A stretch of DNA of 50,552 nt from assembly GCA_003235575.1 (NCBI GenBank), contig QJVW01000051.1, positions 1 to 50,552 of the forward strand, in the 5' to 3' direction. A program made the position numbers and the translations under genes. Numbering within the stretch: the first letter of the stretch is position 1; each line of letters starts with the position of its first letter. This document shows, piece after piece, positions 33,170 to 43,243 of this stretch. A model generated the notes under the pieces. The model was not told where the DNA came from. It did not search any database and worked only from the letters and a program-made list of their open reading frames with translations. This DNA is from Candidatus Eiseniibacteriota bacterium (GTDB lineage: Bacteria > Eisenbacteria > RBG-16-71-46 > SZUA-252).

Positions 33170-34911
33170 CCACGCTCACCGGCATCGCCGCCTCGCCCGG
33201 AATCGGCATCGGCCCGGTCCACCTCGTGGAGTCCCACGAGGCGGACGTGAACGACGGCGTGCTGCAGCCCGAAGCCGTCGCCGGCGAACAGGAGCGCTTC
33301 CGCGCGGCGATCGCCGCGTGCCGGGAATCGGTCCGAAAGCTGCGCGATACGATCGCGCTGGAAACCGGGGAAGAGCACGCCCGGATCTTCGACACGCAGA
33401 TCGCCATCCTGCAGGATCCGGAGGCCATGGAGCAGACCCTGGCCGCCATCGCCACGGAGCGCCGAAGCGCGGGTTACTGCTACCGTCGGATTCTGACCGC
33501 CGTGGCCAGCCGCCTCGAGGAGGCGGACGACGAGTACTACCGGGAGCGCGCGCTCGACGTGCGGGACGTGAAGCGCCGCGTGCTGGCCCACCTTTCGGGC
33601 GTCACGCCACGCGGTCTTCGCGATCTCACGGTTCCCTCGCTGATCGTCGCGGCGGATCTGCCGCCGAGCGAAATGGCGCTCGCTCCCCGCGACAAGATTC
33701 TCGGTTTCGCCACCGACTTGGGCGGTCGCACGTCGCACACGGCCATCATGGCGCGGGCGCGCGGCATTCCGGCGGTCGTCGGCCTGAAGGAGGCGACGGA
33801 GGCCGCGCGGCAGGGCGCCGTGGGATTGGTGGACGGCACGCGCGGCGTGGTCGTCTTCGATCCGGACGAGGAGGTCCTGGAGGACCATCGTCGCAAGCAG
33901 CGGCGGTTCGAAGAGGTGGACGCCACCCGCGCGGCCCTCAAGGATCAGCGCTGCGTCACCCACGATGGCGTCGTGGTGCGCCTCGGCGCGAACCTCGAAA
34001 TCCCCGAAGAGCTTCCGGGGATCCAGGACCACGGCGCGGACGGCATCGGGCTCTACCGGACGGAATTCTTCTACCTGTCTCGCCAAACGCTTCCCACGGA
34101 GGACGCGCAATACAACGCGTACCGTTCGGTCGTGGAATCCATGGCGCCGAAGCCCGTCGTCATCCGCACGCTCGACGTGGGCGGGGACAAGTTCGCCTCG
34201 TACCTGGGCACGCCGGAGGAGCGGAACCCCTTCCTCGGACTGCGGGGGATTCGATTCTCGCTGCAGCGCGAGGACCTGTTCCGCACGCAGCTGCGGGCCA
34301 TCCTGCGCGCGGCGGCGTTCGGAAACGTGAACATCATGTTCCCGATGGTGCTGGGTCTGGAGGATTTCCGTCGGGCGAAGGTCATCGTGGCCGAAGTCGA
34401 GGCAGCGCTTCGGAACGAGGGGGTCGCGATCCCCGACCACGTTCCGCTCGGCGCGATGGTCGAGACCCCCTCGTCGGTCTTCGCGATCGACCTGCTGGCG
34501 CGCGAGGTCGACTTCGTCAGCATCGGGACCAACGATCTCATCCAGTACACGCTCGCCGTCGATCGAGGCAACGAGGCGATCGCGGAGATCTACGAGCCGC
34601 TCCATCCCGCGGTCCTGCGCGCGATCCACGCGGTGGTGAACGCCGGGAAGCAGCATGGAATCCGAGTGGGGATCTGCGGCGAGATGGCCGGTGAGCCCCT
34701 CTACGCCGTATTGCTGCTGGGTCTCGGGCTCAAGGATTTCAGCCTGAGTCCCTACCTCATTCCGGAGATCAAGACGATCCTTCGCGCCTGTGATTCGGCG
34801 GAGGCAGCCTCCCTGGCGGAGGAGTGCCTCGCGCTGGGCACCCCGGCGGACGTGCGCGAGCAGGTGACCGAGTTCATGCACCGTCGATTCCCGGAGCACT
34901 TCCTCGCGTGA
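33166..34911 (+). CDS. ptsI: PTS enzyme I (phosphoenolpyruvate-protein phosphotransferase)
   Basis: The 581-residue protein has the HPr-binding N-terminal domain, the phospho-histidine swivel with His191 in GGRTSHTAIMAR, and the PEP-binding barrel with DGIGLYRTEFFY, FPMVLGLED and FVSIGTNDLIQYTLAVDR. It starts the phosphate relay PEP-EI-HPr-EIIA-EIIB. There is no GAF domain, so it is the sugar-PTS type rather than PtsP of the nitrogen branch. ATG 33166 is in the HPr stop region (GGAATGA). Confidence 0.97.
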   Translation: MTTLTGIAASPGIGIGPVHLVESHEADVNDGVLQPEAVAGEQERFRAAIAACRESVRKLRDTIALETGEEHARIFDTQIAILQDPEAMEQTLAAIATERRSAGYCYRRILTAVASRLEEADDEYYRERALDVRDVKRRVLAHLSGVTPRGLRDLTVPSLIVAADLPPSEMALAPRDKILGFATDLGGRTSHTAIMARARGIPAVVGLKEATEAARQGAVGLVDGTRGVVVFDPDEEVLEDHRRKQRRFEEVDATRAALKDQRCVTHDGVVVRLGANLEIPEELPGIQDHGADGIGLYRTEFFYLSRQTLPTEDAQYNAYRSVVESMAPKPVVIRTLDVGGDKFASYLGTPEERNPFLGLRGIRFSLQREDLFRTQLRAILRAAAFGNVNIMFPMVLGLEDFRRAKVIVAEVEAALRNEGVAIPDHVPLGAMVETPSSVFAIDLLAREVDFVSIGTNDLIQYTLAVDRGNEAIAEIYEPLHPAVLRAIHAVVNAGKQHGIRVGICGEMAGEPLYAVLLLGLGLKDFSLSPYLIPEIKTILRACDSAEAASLAEECLALGTPADVREQVTEFMHRRFPEHFLA

Positions 34912-36005
34912 GCCCGTCCCGCCGTCCCTCGTCATCGTCCCGGGGCCGAACCGCGTCCCGGCGTCGTGACCCCGACCGGCTCGACCGCGGCGGGATGGGC
35001 GCGCGCATCGAGGGGCTGGCGACCCAGTTGCGATCGGGAGCCGCGCTGGCCCGTCCGCTCGTGGAGGCCCTCGCTCCGGATCGGCCGCGGCGGATCGTGC
35101 TCTTCGGGATGGGGGGCTCGGCGATCGCGGGGGAACTGCTGGGATCACTGATCGAGCGCGAAGGCGCCTTCCCCCTGGAGGTCGTGCGGCACTATGAGCC
35201 ACCGGGATGGTTGACGCCGGACGACCTGCTTCTCTTCTCCTCCTACTCGGGCGAGACCGAGGAGACGCTGGCGGCCTATCGAGCCCTTCGGTCCCTGGGC
35301 GCCGCCCGCGCGGTCGTCACGACCGGGGGCACGCTCGCGGCGCTGGCGCGCGAGGACGGCGTCCCCGCGGCCCTGTTGCCCCCGGGACATCCCCCCCGAG
35401 CCGCGCTCGGCTACTCGTTTTCCACGCTCGCCCACCTGGCGGAGCACGTTGGGGTCCTGGCCGAGGGAGGGCGGAGGGTTCACGCCGCGGCCGCGGAGGT
35501 GGAGCGGGTCGCTTCCACCTGCGGCCGCAACGTGTTACCATCGCGCAACCCCGCCAACGCGTTGGCGATACGGCTCTCGGGACGCGCGGTGCTTCTGATG
35601 GCGAACAGCAAGACGCTGTTGCCCGCCGCCATCCGTTGGAAGGGGCAGTTCAACGAAAACGCCAAGCATCTAGCCTGGGTCTCGGGACTTCCGGAGGCGA
35701 ATCACAATGAAGTGGACGGATTCGTTCATCCCCCGTCGGTCCTGGGAAGGCTTGTCGCCGTATTCCTCCGGGATCCGGAGGACCACCCGCGCATCGTGCG
35801 ACGGTTCGAGTGGCTGGGGCGCTATCTTCGCCGCAAGGGGATCCGCGTCGAGACGGTGACGCCCGAGGGGGACGACCGCATGGCCCGGGTCCTTTCGTGC
35901 GTTTCCATGGGGGACTTCGTGAGTTACTACCTCGCGCTGAGGCACGCCACCGATCCCAGTGCGCTACCCGGCGTCGAATCGTTGAAGCGGACCCTTAGCC
36001 GGTGA
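34908..36005 (+). CDS. bifunctional phosphoglucose/phosphomannose isomerase family protein
   Basis: The 365-residue protein has a Ser/Arg-rich start, an SIS domain (VLFGMGGSAIAGELLG; SSYSGETEETLAAYRAL) and a second SIS-like part carrying FNENAKHLAW and LPEANHNEVDG, the catalytic Glu/His segments of the archaeal-type Pgi/Pmi enzymes. These interconvert fructose-6-phosphate with glucose-6- or mannose-6-phosphate. Its place after the mannose-type PTS and before a sugar nucleotidyltransferase fits hexose-phosphate handling. GTG 34908 overlaps ptsI. Which substrate dominates is not readable. Confidence 0.88.
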   Translation: MSPSRRPSSSSRGRTASRRRDPDRLDRGGMGARIEGLATQLRSGAALARPLVEALAPDRPRRIVLFGMGGSAIAGELLGSLIEREGAFPLEVVRHYEPPGWLTPDDLLLFSSYSGETEETLAAYRALRSLGAARAVVTTGGTLAALAREDGVPAALLPPGHPPRAALGYSFSTLAHLAEHVGVLAEGGRRVHAAAAEVERVASTCGRNVLPSRNPANALAIRLSGRAVLLMANSKTLLPAAIRWKGQFNENAKHLAWVSGLPEANHNEVDGFVHPPSVLGRLVAVFLRDPEDHPRIVRRFEWLGRYLRRKGIRVETVTPEGDDRMARVLSCVSMGDFVSYYLALRHATDPSALPGVESLKRTLSR

Positions 36006-36985
36006 GGCCCGTCGCGATCATTCCCGCGGCCGGCGCGGGATCGCGGCTGCGGCCACACACGCATACCACGCCGAAACCGCTCCTTTCCGTCGCGGGAAAG
36101 CCGATTCTGGCGCATATCCTGGACCGCGTGGCCCGCGCGCGCCCGGAGCGCGTCGCGCTGATCATCGGCCCCGGGCCCCATGGAGAGCGGCTTCGCGCGT
36201 TCGCTTCCGCCCGGACGGATCTGGAGATCACCTGTGTCGTGCAGGATGAACCGCTGGGATTGGGGCACGCGGTGCTGCAGGCGAAGGATGTCGTCGGATC
36301 GTCGCCGGTCCTCATCGTGCTGGGCGACACCATCGTGGAGGCGCCGCTCGACGAACTGACCTCAGGGGGGTCCTGGATCGGCGTGAAGGAGGTCGACGAC
36401 CCCCGCCGGTTCGGCGTGGCCGCGGTGCACGACGGCAAGATCACGGCCCTGGTGGAGAAGCCGGAGAAGCCGATCTCCCACTGGGCCGTCGTCGGACTCT
36501 ACGCCCTGGCGAACGCACGTCTCCTCTTCGACTCGCTGGAGGGTCTGGAGAAGGGGGGCACGCGGACGCGCGGGGAACTGCAGCTGACGGATGCGCTCCA
36601 GCGGATGCTGCACGAGGGGGAGGAACTCCGCCCCTTTCCGGTAGAAGGTTGGTATGATTGCGGCAAGACCGAGGCGCTCCTGGAGGCGAACCGGGCGCTC
36701 CTCGACATCCAGGCGTTTCCCGCGAACCGGGAGGGCGTCGTCGTCCTGCCGCCTGTCGCGCTCGATCCGGGCGCCGACGTGTTGCACGCCGTGATTGGGC
36801 CCCACGCCTCGATCGGCGCGGGTGTGCGGATTCGCCGTTCCATCATTCGGAATTCAATCATCAACGAGGGCGCCACCGTGGAGGACGCGATGCTCGACCA
36901 GTCGGTGCTTGGCGAGCGCGCGGTCGTTCGCGGAACCATGCAGCGTCTGAACGTCGGGGACTCATCGGAGGTCGAGCGTACATGA
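36002..36985 (+). CDS. sugar-phosphate nucleotidyltransferase with left-handed beta-helix tail
   Basis: The 327-residue protein begins with the nucleotidyltransferase loop [35 protein letters not shown] holds the metal-binding Asp and [16 protein letters not shown] the nucleotide region. From about residue 245 there are hexapeptide-type turns ([23 protein letters not shown]). It resembles glucose-1-phosphate thymidylyl- or uridylyl-transferases and GlmU-like enzymes; the sugar and base are not clear. With the upstream isomerase it could make a nucleotide sugar for surface polysaccharide. GTG 36002 overlaps the isomerase stop, and its own stop overlaps metK. Confidence 0.88.
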   Translation: MRPVAIIPAAGAGSRLRPHTHTTPKPLLSVAGKPILAHILDRVARARPERVALIIGPGPHGERLRAFASARTDLEITCVVQDEPLGLGHAVLQAKDVVGSSPVLIVLGDTIVEAPLDELTSGGSWIGVKEVDDPRRFGVAAVHDGKITALVEKPEKPISHWAVVGLYALANARLLFDSLEGLEKGGTRTRGELQLTDALQRMLHEGEELRPFPVEGWYDCGKTEALLEANRALLDIQAFPANREGVVVLPPVALDPGADVLHAVIGPHASIGAGVRIRRSIIRNSIINEGATVEDAMLDQSVLGERAVVRGTMQRLNVGDSSEVERT

Positions 36986-38178
36986 AGGCAGAAGCGACCC
37001 AGGCCAAACCGAAGCCGAGCAGGACATCCACTGCCGCGAACGCCGTGCTCTTTACGTCGGAGTCCGTAACGGAAGGACACCCGGACAAGGTCGCGGACCA
37101 GATTTCCGACGCCGTGCTCGATTCCATCATGGCGCAGGACCCCTTCGGTCGCGTCGCGTGCGAGACGCTGGTCACGACCGGCCTCGCCCTGGTTTCCGGC
37201 GAGATTTCCACGAAGTGCTACGTCGACATTCCGCGCATCGTGCGCGAGACCATTCGGACGATCGGCTACGACGATCCGAAGTACGGCTTCGATCACGAGA
37301 CCTGCTCCGTCCTGACGTCGATCGACGAGCAGTCGGGCGACATCGCGCTCGGCGTCGACCGGCGCGGCGCCGGCGATCAGGGCCTGATGTTCGGGTACGC
37401 GGTGCGGGAAACGCCGGAGTTGATGCCGCTCCCGATCACGCTGGCCCACCGGCTGTCGCGTGGGCTCTCGGACGCGCGCCGCTCGGGGAAGTTCCCGGAG
37501 CTGCGTCCCGACGGAAAGTCCCAGGTCACGGTCCTCTACGAGGGAGGACAGCCGCGGCGCATCGATACGGTGGTCCTGTCGACCCAGCACGCCGACATGA
37601 GCGACCGCGAACTCGACGCGTTTCGCGCGCGGCTGATCACCGAGGTGATCACGCCGGTGCTGCCCAAGGAACTGACGGAAAAGGAGCCGACTTACCACAT
37701 CAATCCCACGGGACGCTTCGTGCTCGGCGGACCGCGGGCCGACACCGGGCTCACCGGCCGGAAGATCATCGTCGACACCTACGGCGGATTCGGCGGTCAC
37801 GGCGGCGGCGCCTTCAGCGGAAAGGATCCGACGAAGGTCGACCGGTCCGCCTCCTACGCGGCGCGCCACGTGGCGAAGAACATCGTCGGGGCCGGATTGG
37901 CGGAGCGCTGCACGGTGCAACTGGCGTACGCCATCGGCGTGGAGGAACCGGTCTCCGTGATGGTGGATAGCCACGGCACCGGCACCGTTCCCGACAGCCG
38001 TATCTCCGAGTTGGTGCGGAAGCACTGGGATCTGCGTCCGCACGCGATCATCCACGCGCTGGATCTACGGAAACCGATCTTCAGGCGGACCGCCGCCTAC
38101 GGACACTTTGGACGCGAGAACGAGGGGTTCCGCTGGGAGCTGCTCGATCGCGTGGAGGACCTGAAACGTGACGCCTGA
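36982..38178 (+). CDS. metK: S-adenosylmethionine synthetase
   Basis: The 398-residue protein has all main MetK parts: [20 protein letters not shown], the [12 protein letters not shown] hexapeptide region, and [20 protein letters not shown]. It makes S-adenosylmethionine from methionine and ATP. An N-terminal 20-residue Lys/Thr extension precedes the fold. ATG 36982 overlaps the previous stop (ATGA), and the end overlaps ahcY by 11 bases. The product feeds the radical SAM enzymes and methyltransferases, including RimO downstream. Confidence 0.97.
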   Translation: MKAEATQAKPKPSRTSTAANAVLFTSESVTEGHPDKVADQISDAVLDSIMAQDPFGRVACETLVTTGLALVSGEISTKCYVDIPRIVRETIRTIGYDDPKYGFDHETCSVLTSIDEQSGDIALGVDRRGAGDQGLMFGYAVRETPELMPLPITLAHRLSRGLSDARRSGKFPELRPDGKSQVTVLYEGGQPRRIDTVVLSTQHADMSDRELDAFRARLITEVITPVLPKELTEKEPTYHINPTGRFVLGGPRADTGLTGRKIIVDTYGGFGGHGGGAFSGKDPTKVDRSASYAARHVAKNIVGAGLAERCTVQLAYAIGVEEPVSVMVDSHGTGTVPDSRISELVRKHWDLRPHAIIHALDLRKPIFRRTAAYGHFGRENEGFRWELLDRVEDLKRDA

Positions 38179-39451
38179 GACTGCCACGATGACCGCCAAA
38201 GGACATGTCGCCGACGCGGGCCTTGCCGCCAGCGGCGTGAACCGAATCAACTGGGCCGAGAAGGAGATGCCGGTCCTCCGCCAGATCCGCGCTCGCTTCG
38301 AGAAGGAGAAGCCGTTGCAGGGCAAGCGGATCGCAGCGTGCCTTCATGTGACGACGGAAACCGCCAACCTCATGCTGACCCTGAAGGCCGGGGGCGCGGA
38401 CGTGGCGCTCTGCGCCTCGAATCCGCTCTCGACGCAGGACGATGTCGCCGCGGCGTTGGCGCACACCTATTCCATCCCCACGTTCGCCATCAAGGGGGAG
38501 GATGACGGCACCTACTACAAGCACATCGCCGCCGTGCTCGACACCAAGCCCGAGATCACCATGGACGATGGCGCGGACCTCGTGTCGGTGCTCCACAAGG
38601 AGCGCGCGGAGCAGGCCAAGGCCGTCATCGGCGGGACGGAGGAGACCACGACGGGCGTGATCCGTCTCAAGAGCATGGCGCGCGAAGGCGCCCTGCGGTA
38701 TCCGATCCTGGCCGTGAACGACGCCAAGACGAAGTACCTGTTCGACAATCGCTACGGGACGGGGCAGAGCACGCTCGACGGCATTCTCCGCGCGACGAAC
38801 CGGCTCCTGGCCGGGTCCACGTTCGTCGTGGTCGGGTACGGATGGTGCGGGAAGGGCCTGGCGACACGCGCGCGCGGCATGGGCGCGAAGGTCGTCGTGA
38901 CCGAGGTCGACGCGCTTCCCGCGCTCGAGGCGGTCATGGACGGATTCCAGGTCATGCCTGCGGCCGACGTCGTACCGATCGGGGACTTCTTCGTGACCGT
39001 CACGGGGAACATCAACGTCCTGCGACTCGAGCACTTCAAGGCGATGAAGGACGGGGCGATCGTCGCGAATTCCGGTCACTTCAACGTCGAGCTCGATCTC
39101 GCCAGCCTGGCGAAGGCCGCGAAGGCGCGCCGCGCGGTGCGTCCGTTCGTCGAAGAGTTCACGCTCGACGGAGGGAAGAAGGTGTTCATCCTGGGCGAGG
39201 GGCGCCTCATCAACCTGGCGTCCGCCGAAGGGCACCCCGCTTCCGTCATGGACATGAGCTTCGCCAATCAGGCGCTGGGGTCGGAGTGGATCATCGCGAA
39301 CGCGAAGACCCTGAAGCCCGACGTGTTCCCGATCCCGCAGGCGCTCGACGAGCAGATCGCGCGCCTGAAGCTGGAGGCGCTGGGCGTGCGCATCGACACC
39401 CTGACGACCGAGCAGGTCGCCTATCTCGCCTCCTGGCAGCACGGGACGTAA
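38168..39451 (+). CDS. ahcY: adenosylhomocysteinase
   Basis: The 427-residue enzyme hydrolyses S-adenosylhomocysteine to adenosine and homocysteine, relieving product inhibition of methyltransferases. It shows [33 protein letters not shown] and the NAD loop [12 protein letters not shown]. At this length it lacks the roughly 40-residue insertion of many bacterial enzymes and resembles the archaeal/thermophile form. GTG 38168 is used; ATG 38189 is a reasonable alternative. It is coupled to metK, so synthesis and clearing of the methyl donor are co-regulated. Confidence 0.96.
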   Translation: MTPETATMTAKGHVADAGLAASGVNRINWAEKEMPVLRQIRARFEKEKPLQGKRIAACLHVTTETANLMLTLKAGGADVALCASNPLSTQDDVAAALAHTYSIPTFAIKGEDDGTYYKHIAAVLDTKPEITMDDGADLVSVLHKERAEQAKAVIGGTEETTTGVIRLKSMAREGALRYPILAVNDAKTKYLFDNRYGTGQSTLDGILRATNRLLAGSTFVVVGYGWCGKGLATRARGMGAKVVVTEVDALPALEAVMDGFQVMPAADVVPIGDFFVTVTGNINVLRLEHFKAMKDGAIVANSGHFNVELDLASLAKAAKARRAVRPFVEEFTLDGGKKVFILGEGRLINLASAEGHPASVMDMSFANQALGSEWIIANAKTLKPDVFPIPQALDEQIARLKLEALGVRIDTLTTEQVAYLASWQHGT

Positions 39452-39467
39452 GGTCGGAAGCGATCCG

Positions 39468-41849
39468 ATGGAGCTCCTAGGCCGGATCTCGCTCCGGCGC
39501 AAGCACCAGATCCTTGGGCTTTGCCTCCTGACGATCGCGCTCTTTCTCGCGCTCGCGCTGGCGACGCGCGACGCGCGCGACACGGCGGCGGATCTCTTCG
39601 CCACCGGGGCCGTCCGCAACCAGGCCGGCGTGCTGGGGGCGCTCGCGGCCACGGGTCTCGTCCGGTTTCTCGGAACGCTCGGCTCGTGGTGCATCCCGCT
39701 CGCGCTCTTGGCATGGGGGTGGAACCGCCTACGCCTACGGGCCCCATCCGATCTCGCCTATCGCACGGCGCTCGCCGCGGCGGTGGTGTGGCTGGGCCTC
39801 GGCCTTCTCTATCTCGCCGGTGGCGGCAATCGGGTCTGGGCCGGCGCCCTGGGGGAGTGGATCGGCGCCGGTTCGGCGCGCCTCCTGGGCCGCATCGGAG
39901 CCCAGCTCGTCCTCGGCACGGCGTTGATCGTGGTGACCGCGGTCGCCTTCGAATTGGGAGCCGCCTCACCGCTCCGCCGGATGCTGTCGGGAGTTCTGTC
40001 GCGCTTCGGTCCCGAGCCGAAGCGTAGGCGCCGCGCCGCGGTCGATCCCGCCGACGCCGAAGCGGACGCGATCGAGCCGCCCCCGACGAAGGCCCGTCGA
40101 CGCCGCGCGCCGGCGGAGGAAGAGGCCGCGCTCGCCTCGGCATTCGCCCCCGAACCGGAGTCCGCGCGGCGCGAATCGCGCACGCCGGCGTCGAGCGGTC
40201 CAAAGATCATGGGCCGCACACCGGCGGACGCGAAAGCCGAGCCGCTGGCGATTCCGTTCCCGGCATCGTCGCCCGAGGGTGTGGCGGGGGCGGCGCCGAC
40301 CGTGGGCCGCGCCCCGCAGCCCCTGCCGGGACGCGGGGAGAAGCCGCGGGGCTCGGCGGGAAGCGAGGGGGCGGGTCTCCAGCTGGGCTCGGCCACCGCG
40401 CCGGAGACGGCGCTCCCACCGCTCGATCTGCTCGACGCCCATGAATCGAGCCAAGTGCCGATCGCCGAGGAGGAGCTCTTCGAGCTCTCCCGCGTGCTGG
40501 AGCGCACGCTCTCCGATTTCGGGGTGGCGGGAAAGGTGTCCGAGGTCCACCCGGGACCGGTGATCACCCTGTTCGAGTACGAGCCCGCGCCGGGTGTGAA
40601 GGTGAATCAAATCCTCAACCGGCAGGACGACCTCGCGCTTGCGTTGCGCGCGCAGCGCATTCGCATCGTCGCCCCCATCCCCGGCAAGGCGGCGGTCGGG
40701 ATCGAGATACCCAACCGGGTGAAGCAGATCGTCTCGTTCCGCGAAATCGTCGCGTCGCCGCTCTTCCAGGGAGGAAAGGACGCGCTGCCGATCGCGCTGG
40801 GGAAGGACGTGTCGGGCGCGCCGTTCACGACGTCCCTGGAGCGGATGCCGCACCTGCTCGTCGCGGGCGCGACGGGGTCCGGAAAGAGCGTGTCGGTCAA
40901 CGTGCTCATCATGAGTCTCCTGATGCGGCGCACCCCCTCGGAATTGCGGCTCATCCTGATCGACCCCAAGATGCTGGAGCTGACGCCCTACAACGGCATC
41001 CCGCACTTGCGCATGCCGGTGGTGACCGATCCGAAGAAGGCGGCGCAGGCGCTCCGATTCTGCGTCAAGGAAATGGAGCGTCGGTACCAGATCCTCGCCA
41101 AGCACGGCGCGCGGCACATCGAGGGCTACAACCGTCTCGGCATCGATCCCGCCGAGGAAGAGGACGCCAAGCTCCCCTACCTGGTCGTGATCGTGGACGA
41201 ACTCGCCGACCTCATGGCGCTTCTTCCCGCGGAGATCGAAGAGCCGATCGGACGGCTGGCCCAGATGGCGCGCGCCGTCGGCATCCATCTGGTGCTCGCG
41301 ACGCAGCGCCCGTCGGTGGACGTCATCACCGGACTCATCAAGGCCAACTTCCCGTCGCGCCTGGCGTTTCAGGTGGCCAGCCGCACCGACTCGCGCGTGA
41401 TCCTGGACATGAACGGCGCCGAGAGCCTGCTGGGCCATGGCGACTCGCTGTACCTTCCGGCGGGGAAGCCGGAGCCGTTCCGGATCCACGGCGCCTACGT
41501 TTCCGGTGAAGAGATCGAACGGGTGGTCACGTTCCTGAAGGATCAGGGCGCGCCGACGGTCGAGGACGATTCGGTCCTCGAGACGGTCGCCAACCTCGAC
41601 ACGGAGGCGGAGGACGAGCTGTTCGAGGAGGCGATGCGTTTGATCGTGCTGCACCAGCAGGCATCGACGTCGATGCTGCAGCGCCGGCTGAAGGTCGGGT
41701 ACTCCCGTGCCGCGCGGCTGCTGGACCTCCTGGAGGAGCGCGGCATCGTCGGGCCCTCCGAGGGCGCGAAGGGGCGCGAGGTCCTGGTGACCGAGCACGA
41801 GCTCGCGGAACGCCGCGCGGGCGCGCCGCATGTCGGATCCGAGTCGTGA
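39468..41849 (+). CDS. ftsK: DNA translocase FtsK/SpoIIIE
   Basis: The 793-residue protein has four hydrophobic segments in the first 170 residues, a Pro/Ala-rich linker (about 180-320), the alpha-beta motor with Walker A GATGSGKS (from residue 467) and Walker B VVIVDELADLM, and a C-terminal winged-helix gamma domain (STSMLQRRLKVGYSRAARLLDLL). FtsK pumps chromosomes through the septum towards dif and helps XerCD; the gamma domain reads polar sequence motifs. ATG 39468 lies 16 bases after ahcY. The linker is much shorter than in E. coli. Confidence 0.96.
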   Translation: MELLGRISLRRKHQILGLCLLTIALFLALALATRDARDTAADLFATGAVRNQAGVLGALAATGLVRFLGTLGSWCIPLALLAWGWNRLRLRAPSDLAYRTALAAAVVWLGLGLLYLAGGGNRVWAGALGEWIGAGSARLLGRIGAQLVLGTALIVVTAVAFELGAASPLRRMLSGVLSRFGPEPKRRRRAAVDPADAEADAIEPPPTKARRRRAPAEEEAALASAFAPEPESARRESRTPASSGPKIMGRTPADAKAEPLAIPFPASSPEGVAGAAPTVGRAPQPLPGRGEKPRGSAGSEGAGLQLGSATAPETALPPLDLLDAHESSQVPIAEEELFELSRVLERTLSDFGVAGKVSEVHPGPVITLFEYEPAPGVKVNQILNRQDDLALALRAQRIRIVAPIPGKAAVGIEIPNRVKQIVSFREIVASPLFQGGKDALPIALGKDVSGAPFTTSLERMPHLLVAGATGSGKSVSVNVLIMSLLMRRTPSELRLILIDPKMLELTPYNGIPHLRMPVVTDPKKAAQALRFCVKEMERRYQILAKHGARHIEGYNRLGIDPAEEEDAKLPYLVVIVDELADLMALLPAEIEEPIGRLAQMARAVGIHLVLATQRPSVDVITGLIKANFPSRLAFQVASRTDSRVILDMNGAESLLGHGDSLYLPAGKPEPFRIHGAYVSGEEIERVVTFLKDQGAPTVEDDSVLETVANLDTEAEDELFEEAMRLIVLHQQASTSMLQRRLKVGYSRAARLLDLLEERGIVGPSEGAKGREVLVTEHELAERRAGAPHVGSES

Positions 41850-43243
41850 CCCACCCCGTACCGCTCGTGCTGCCGCCCGTCCGAACCGATGCCGCCCCGC
41901 CATCGCGCGTGGCGCTCGTGACGCTGGGATGCGCCAAGAACCTCGTCGACTCGGAGATCATGGCGGGACTCCTCGCGCGCGGCGGCTTCGCGATGAGTGG
42001 AAGCGTCGCGGACGCGGACGTCGCGATCGTGAACACCTGCGCGTTCATCGGCCCATCGCAGAAGGAATCGATCGATCGCATCCTGGAGCTCGCATCGCTC
42101 AAGCGGGAGGGCTTGCTCCGCGGCATCGTCGTGGCCGGCTGCATGGCGCAGCGGTACGAGCGTGAGCTGCTGCGGGAGATTCCGGAAATCGACGCCGTCG
42201 TCGGCACCGGCCAGGTGGACGCGATCGTTCGCGTCGCCCACCGCGTGCACCGCGGCGTGTCGGAGCCGATCGTCGAGGTGGGGCCGCCGGGCACGGCGAT
42301 CGATCTCGCCACGCACCGCGCGGTGTCGACCCCGCGCCATCTCGCGTACCTTCGCATCGCCGACGGGTGCGACTTTCGATGCACGTTTTGCATCATTCCG
42401 GCGCTCCGCGGCGACCTGCGGAGCCGCTCCCTCGAGTCGATCGTCGAGGAGGCGCGGCGTCTGGCGGGCGCGGGCGTGCGGGAGCTGCACCTGATCGCGC
42501 AGGACTCCACCTCGTACGGCGAGGACCTCTACGGGGCCTCGCGCCTGCCGGAGCTGTTGCGGGCGCTGGCGGGCGTCGAGGGCATCGCGTGGATTCGTGT
42601 TCACTACACGCATCCAAAGACGTGGAGCGAATCGCTCGTGCGGGTGTTCGAGGAGGAGGAGAAGGTCTGCCCCTACGTCGACATCCCGCTTCAACATCTG
42701 ACCGATCGCATGCTGCGCCGGATGCGGCGCGAGGTGAATCGAGCCGAGATGGAACGTCTGTTCGGGACCCTGCGGTCGCGGATCCCCCACGTGGCGATCC
42801 GAACCCACTTCATCGTCGGGTTTCCCGGGGAGACCGAGGAGGACTTCGAGGCGCTGCTGGAGTCGGTGGAGCGATCGGATTTCGACCACGTGGGATGTTT
42901 CGCCTACTCGCGCGAGGACGGCACGCCCGCGGCACGCATGAAGGACCAGGTTCCGGAGCGCGTGAAACTGCAGCGGCGGCGCCGGCTCATGGAGGCGCAG
43001 CGGCAGGCGGCGACGCGGGTGTGGAGTCGATGGGTGGGGCGGACCGCGGACGTTCTGATCGACGCGCCGGACGGAACCCGTCCGGGACGTTGGGTGGGAC
43101 GATTGGCGCAGCAGGGGTACGACGTCGACGGTGTGACCCATGTGCGGGCGAAGGGCGCGCTGGCGCTCCGGCCCGGGGACCTGGCGCGGGTGAGGATCAC
43201 GAAAGCCCGGCACTACGATCTCGAAGGGGAGGTGGTCGCGTGA
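41846..43243 (+). CDS. rimO: ribosomal protein S12 methylthiotransferase RimO
   Basis: The 465-residue protein has an N-terminal UPF0004 domain with LGCAKNLVDSEIM, a radical SAM domain with Cys175, Cys179 and Cys182 in CDFRCTFC, and a C-terminal TRAM domain. LGCxKNxVDSE and the following IIPALRGDLRSR favour RimO over the tRNA enzymes MiaB and MtaB. It adds a methylthio group to an Asp of ribosomal protein S12 using SAM. GTG 41846 overlaps the ftsK stop; ftsK-rimO is a recurrent neighbourhood. Confidence 0.93.
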   Translation: MTHPVPLVLPPVRTDAAPPSRVALVTLGCAKNLVDSEIMAGLLARGGFAMSGSVADADVAIVNTCAFIGPSQKESIDRILELASLKREGLLRGIVVAGCMAQRYERELLREIPEIDAVVGTGQVDAIVRVAHRVHRGVSEPIVEVGPPGTAIDLATHRAVSTPRHLAYLRIADGCDFRCTFCIIPALRGDLRSRSLESIVEEARRLAGAGVRELHLIAQDSTSYGEDLYGASRLPELLRALAGVEGIAWIRVHYTHPKTWSESLVRVFEEEEKVCPYVDIPLQHLTDRMLRRMRREVNRAEMERLFGTLRSRIPHVAIRTHFIVGFPGETEEDFEALLESVERSDFDHVGCFAYSREDGTPAARMKDQVPERVKLQRRRRLMEAQRQAATRVWSRWVGRTADVLIDAPDGTRPGRWVGRLAQQGYDVDGVTHVRAKGALALRPGDLARVRITKARHYDLEGEVVA

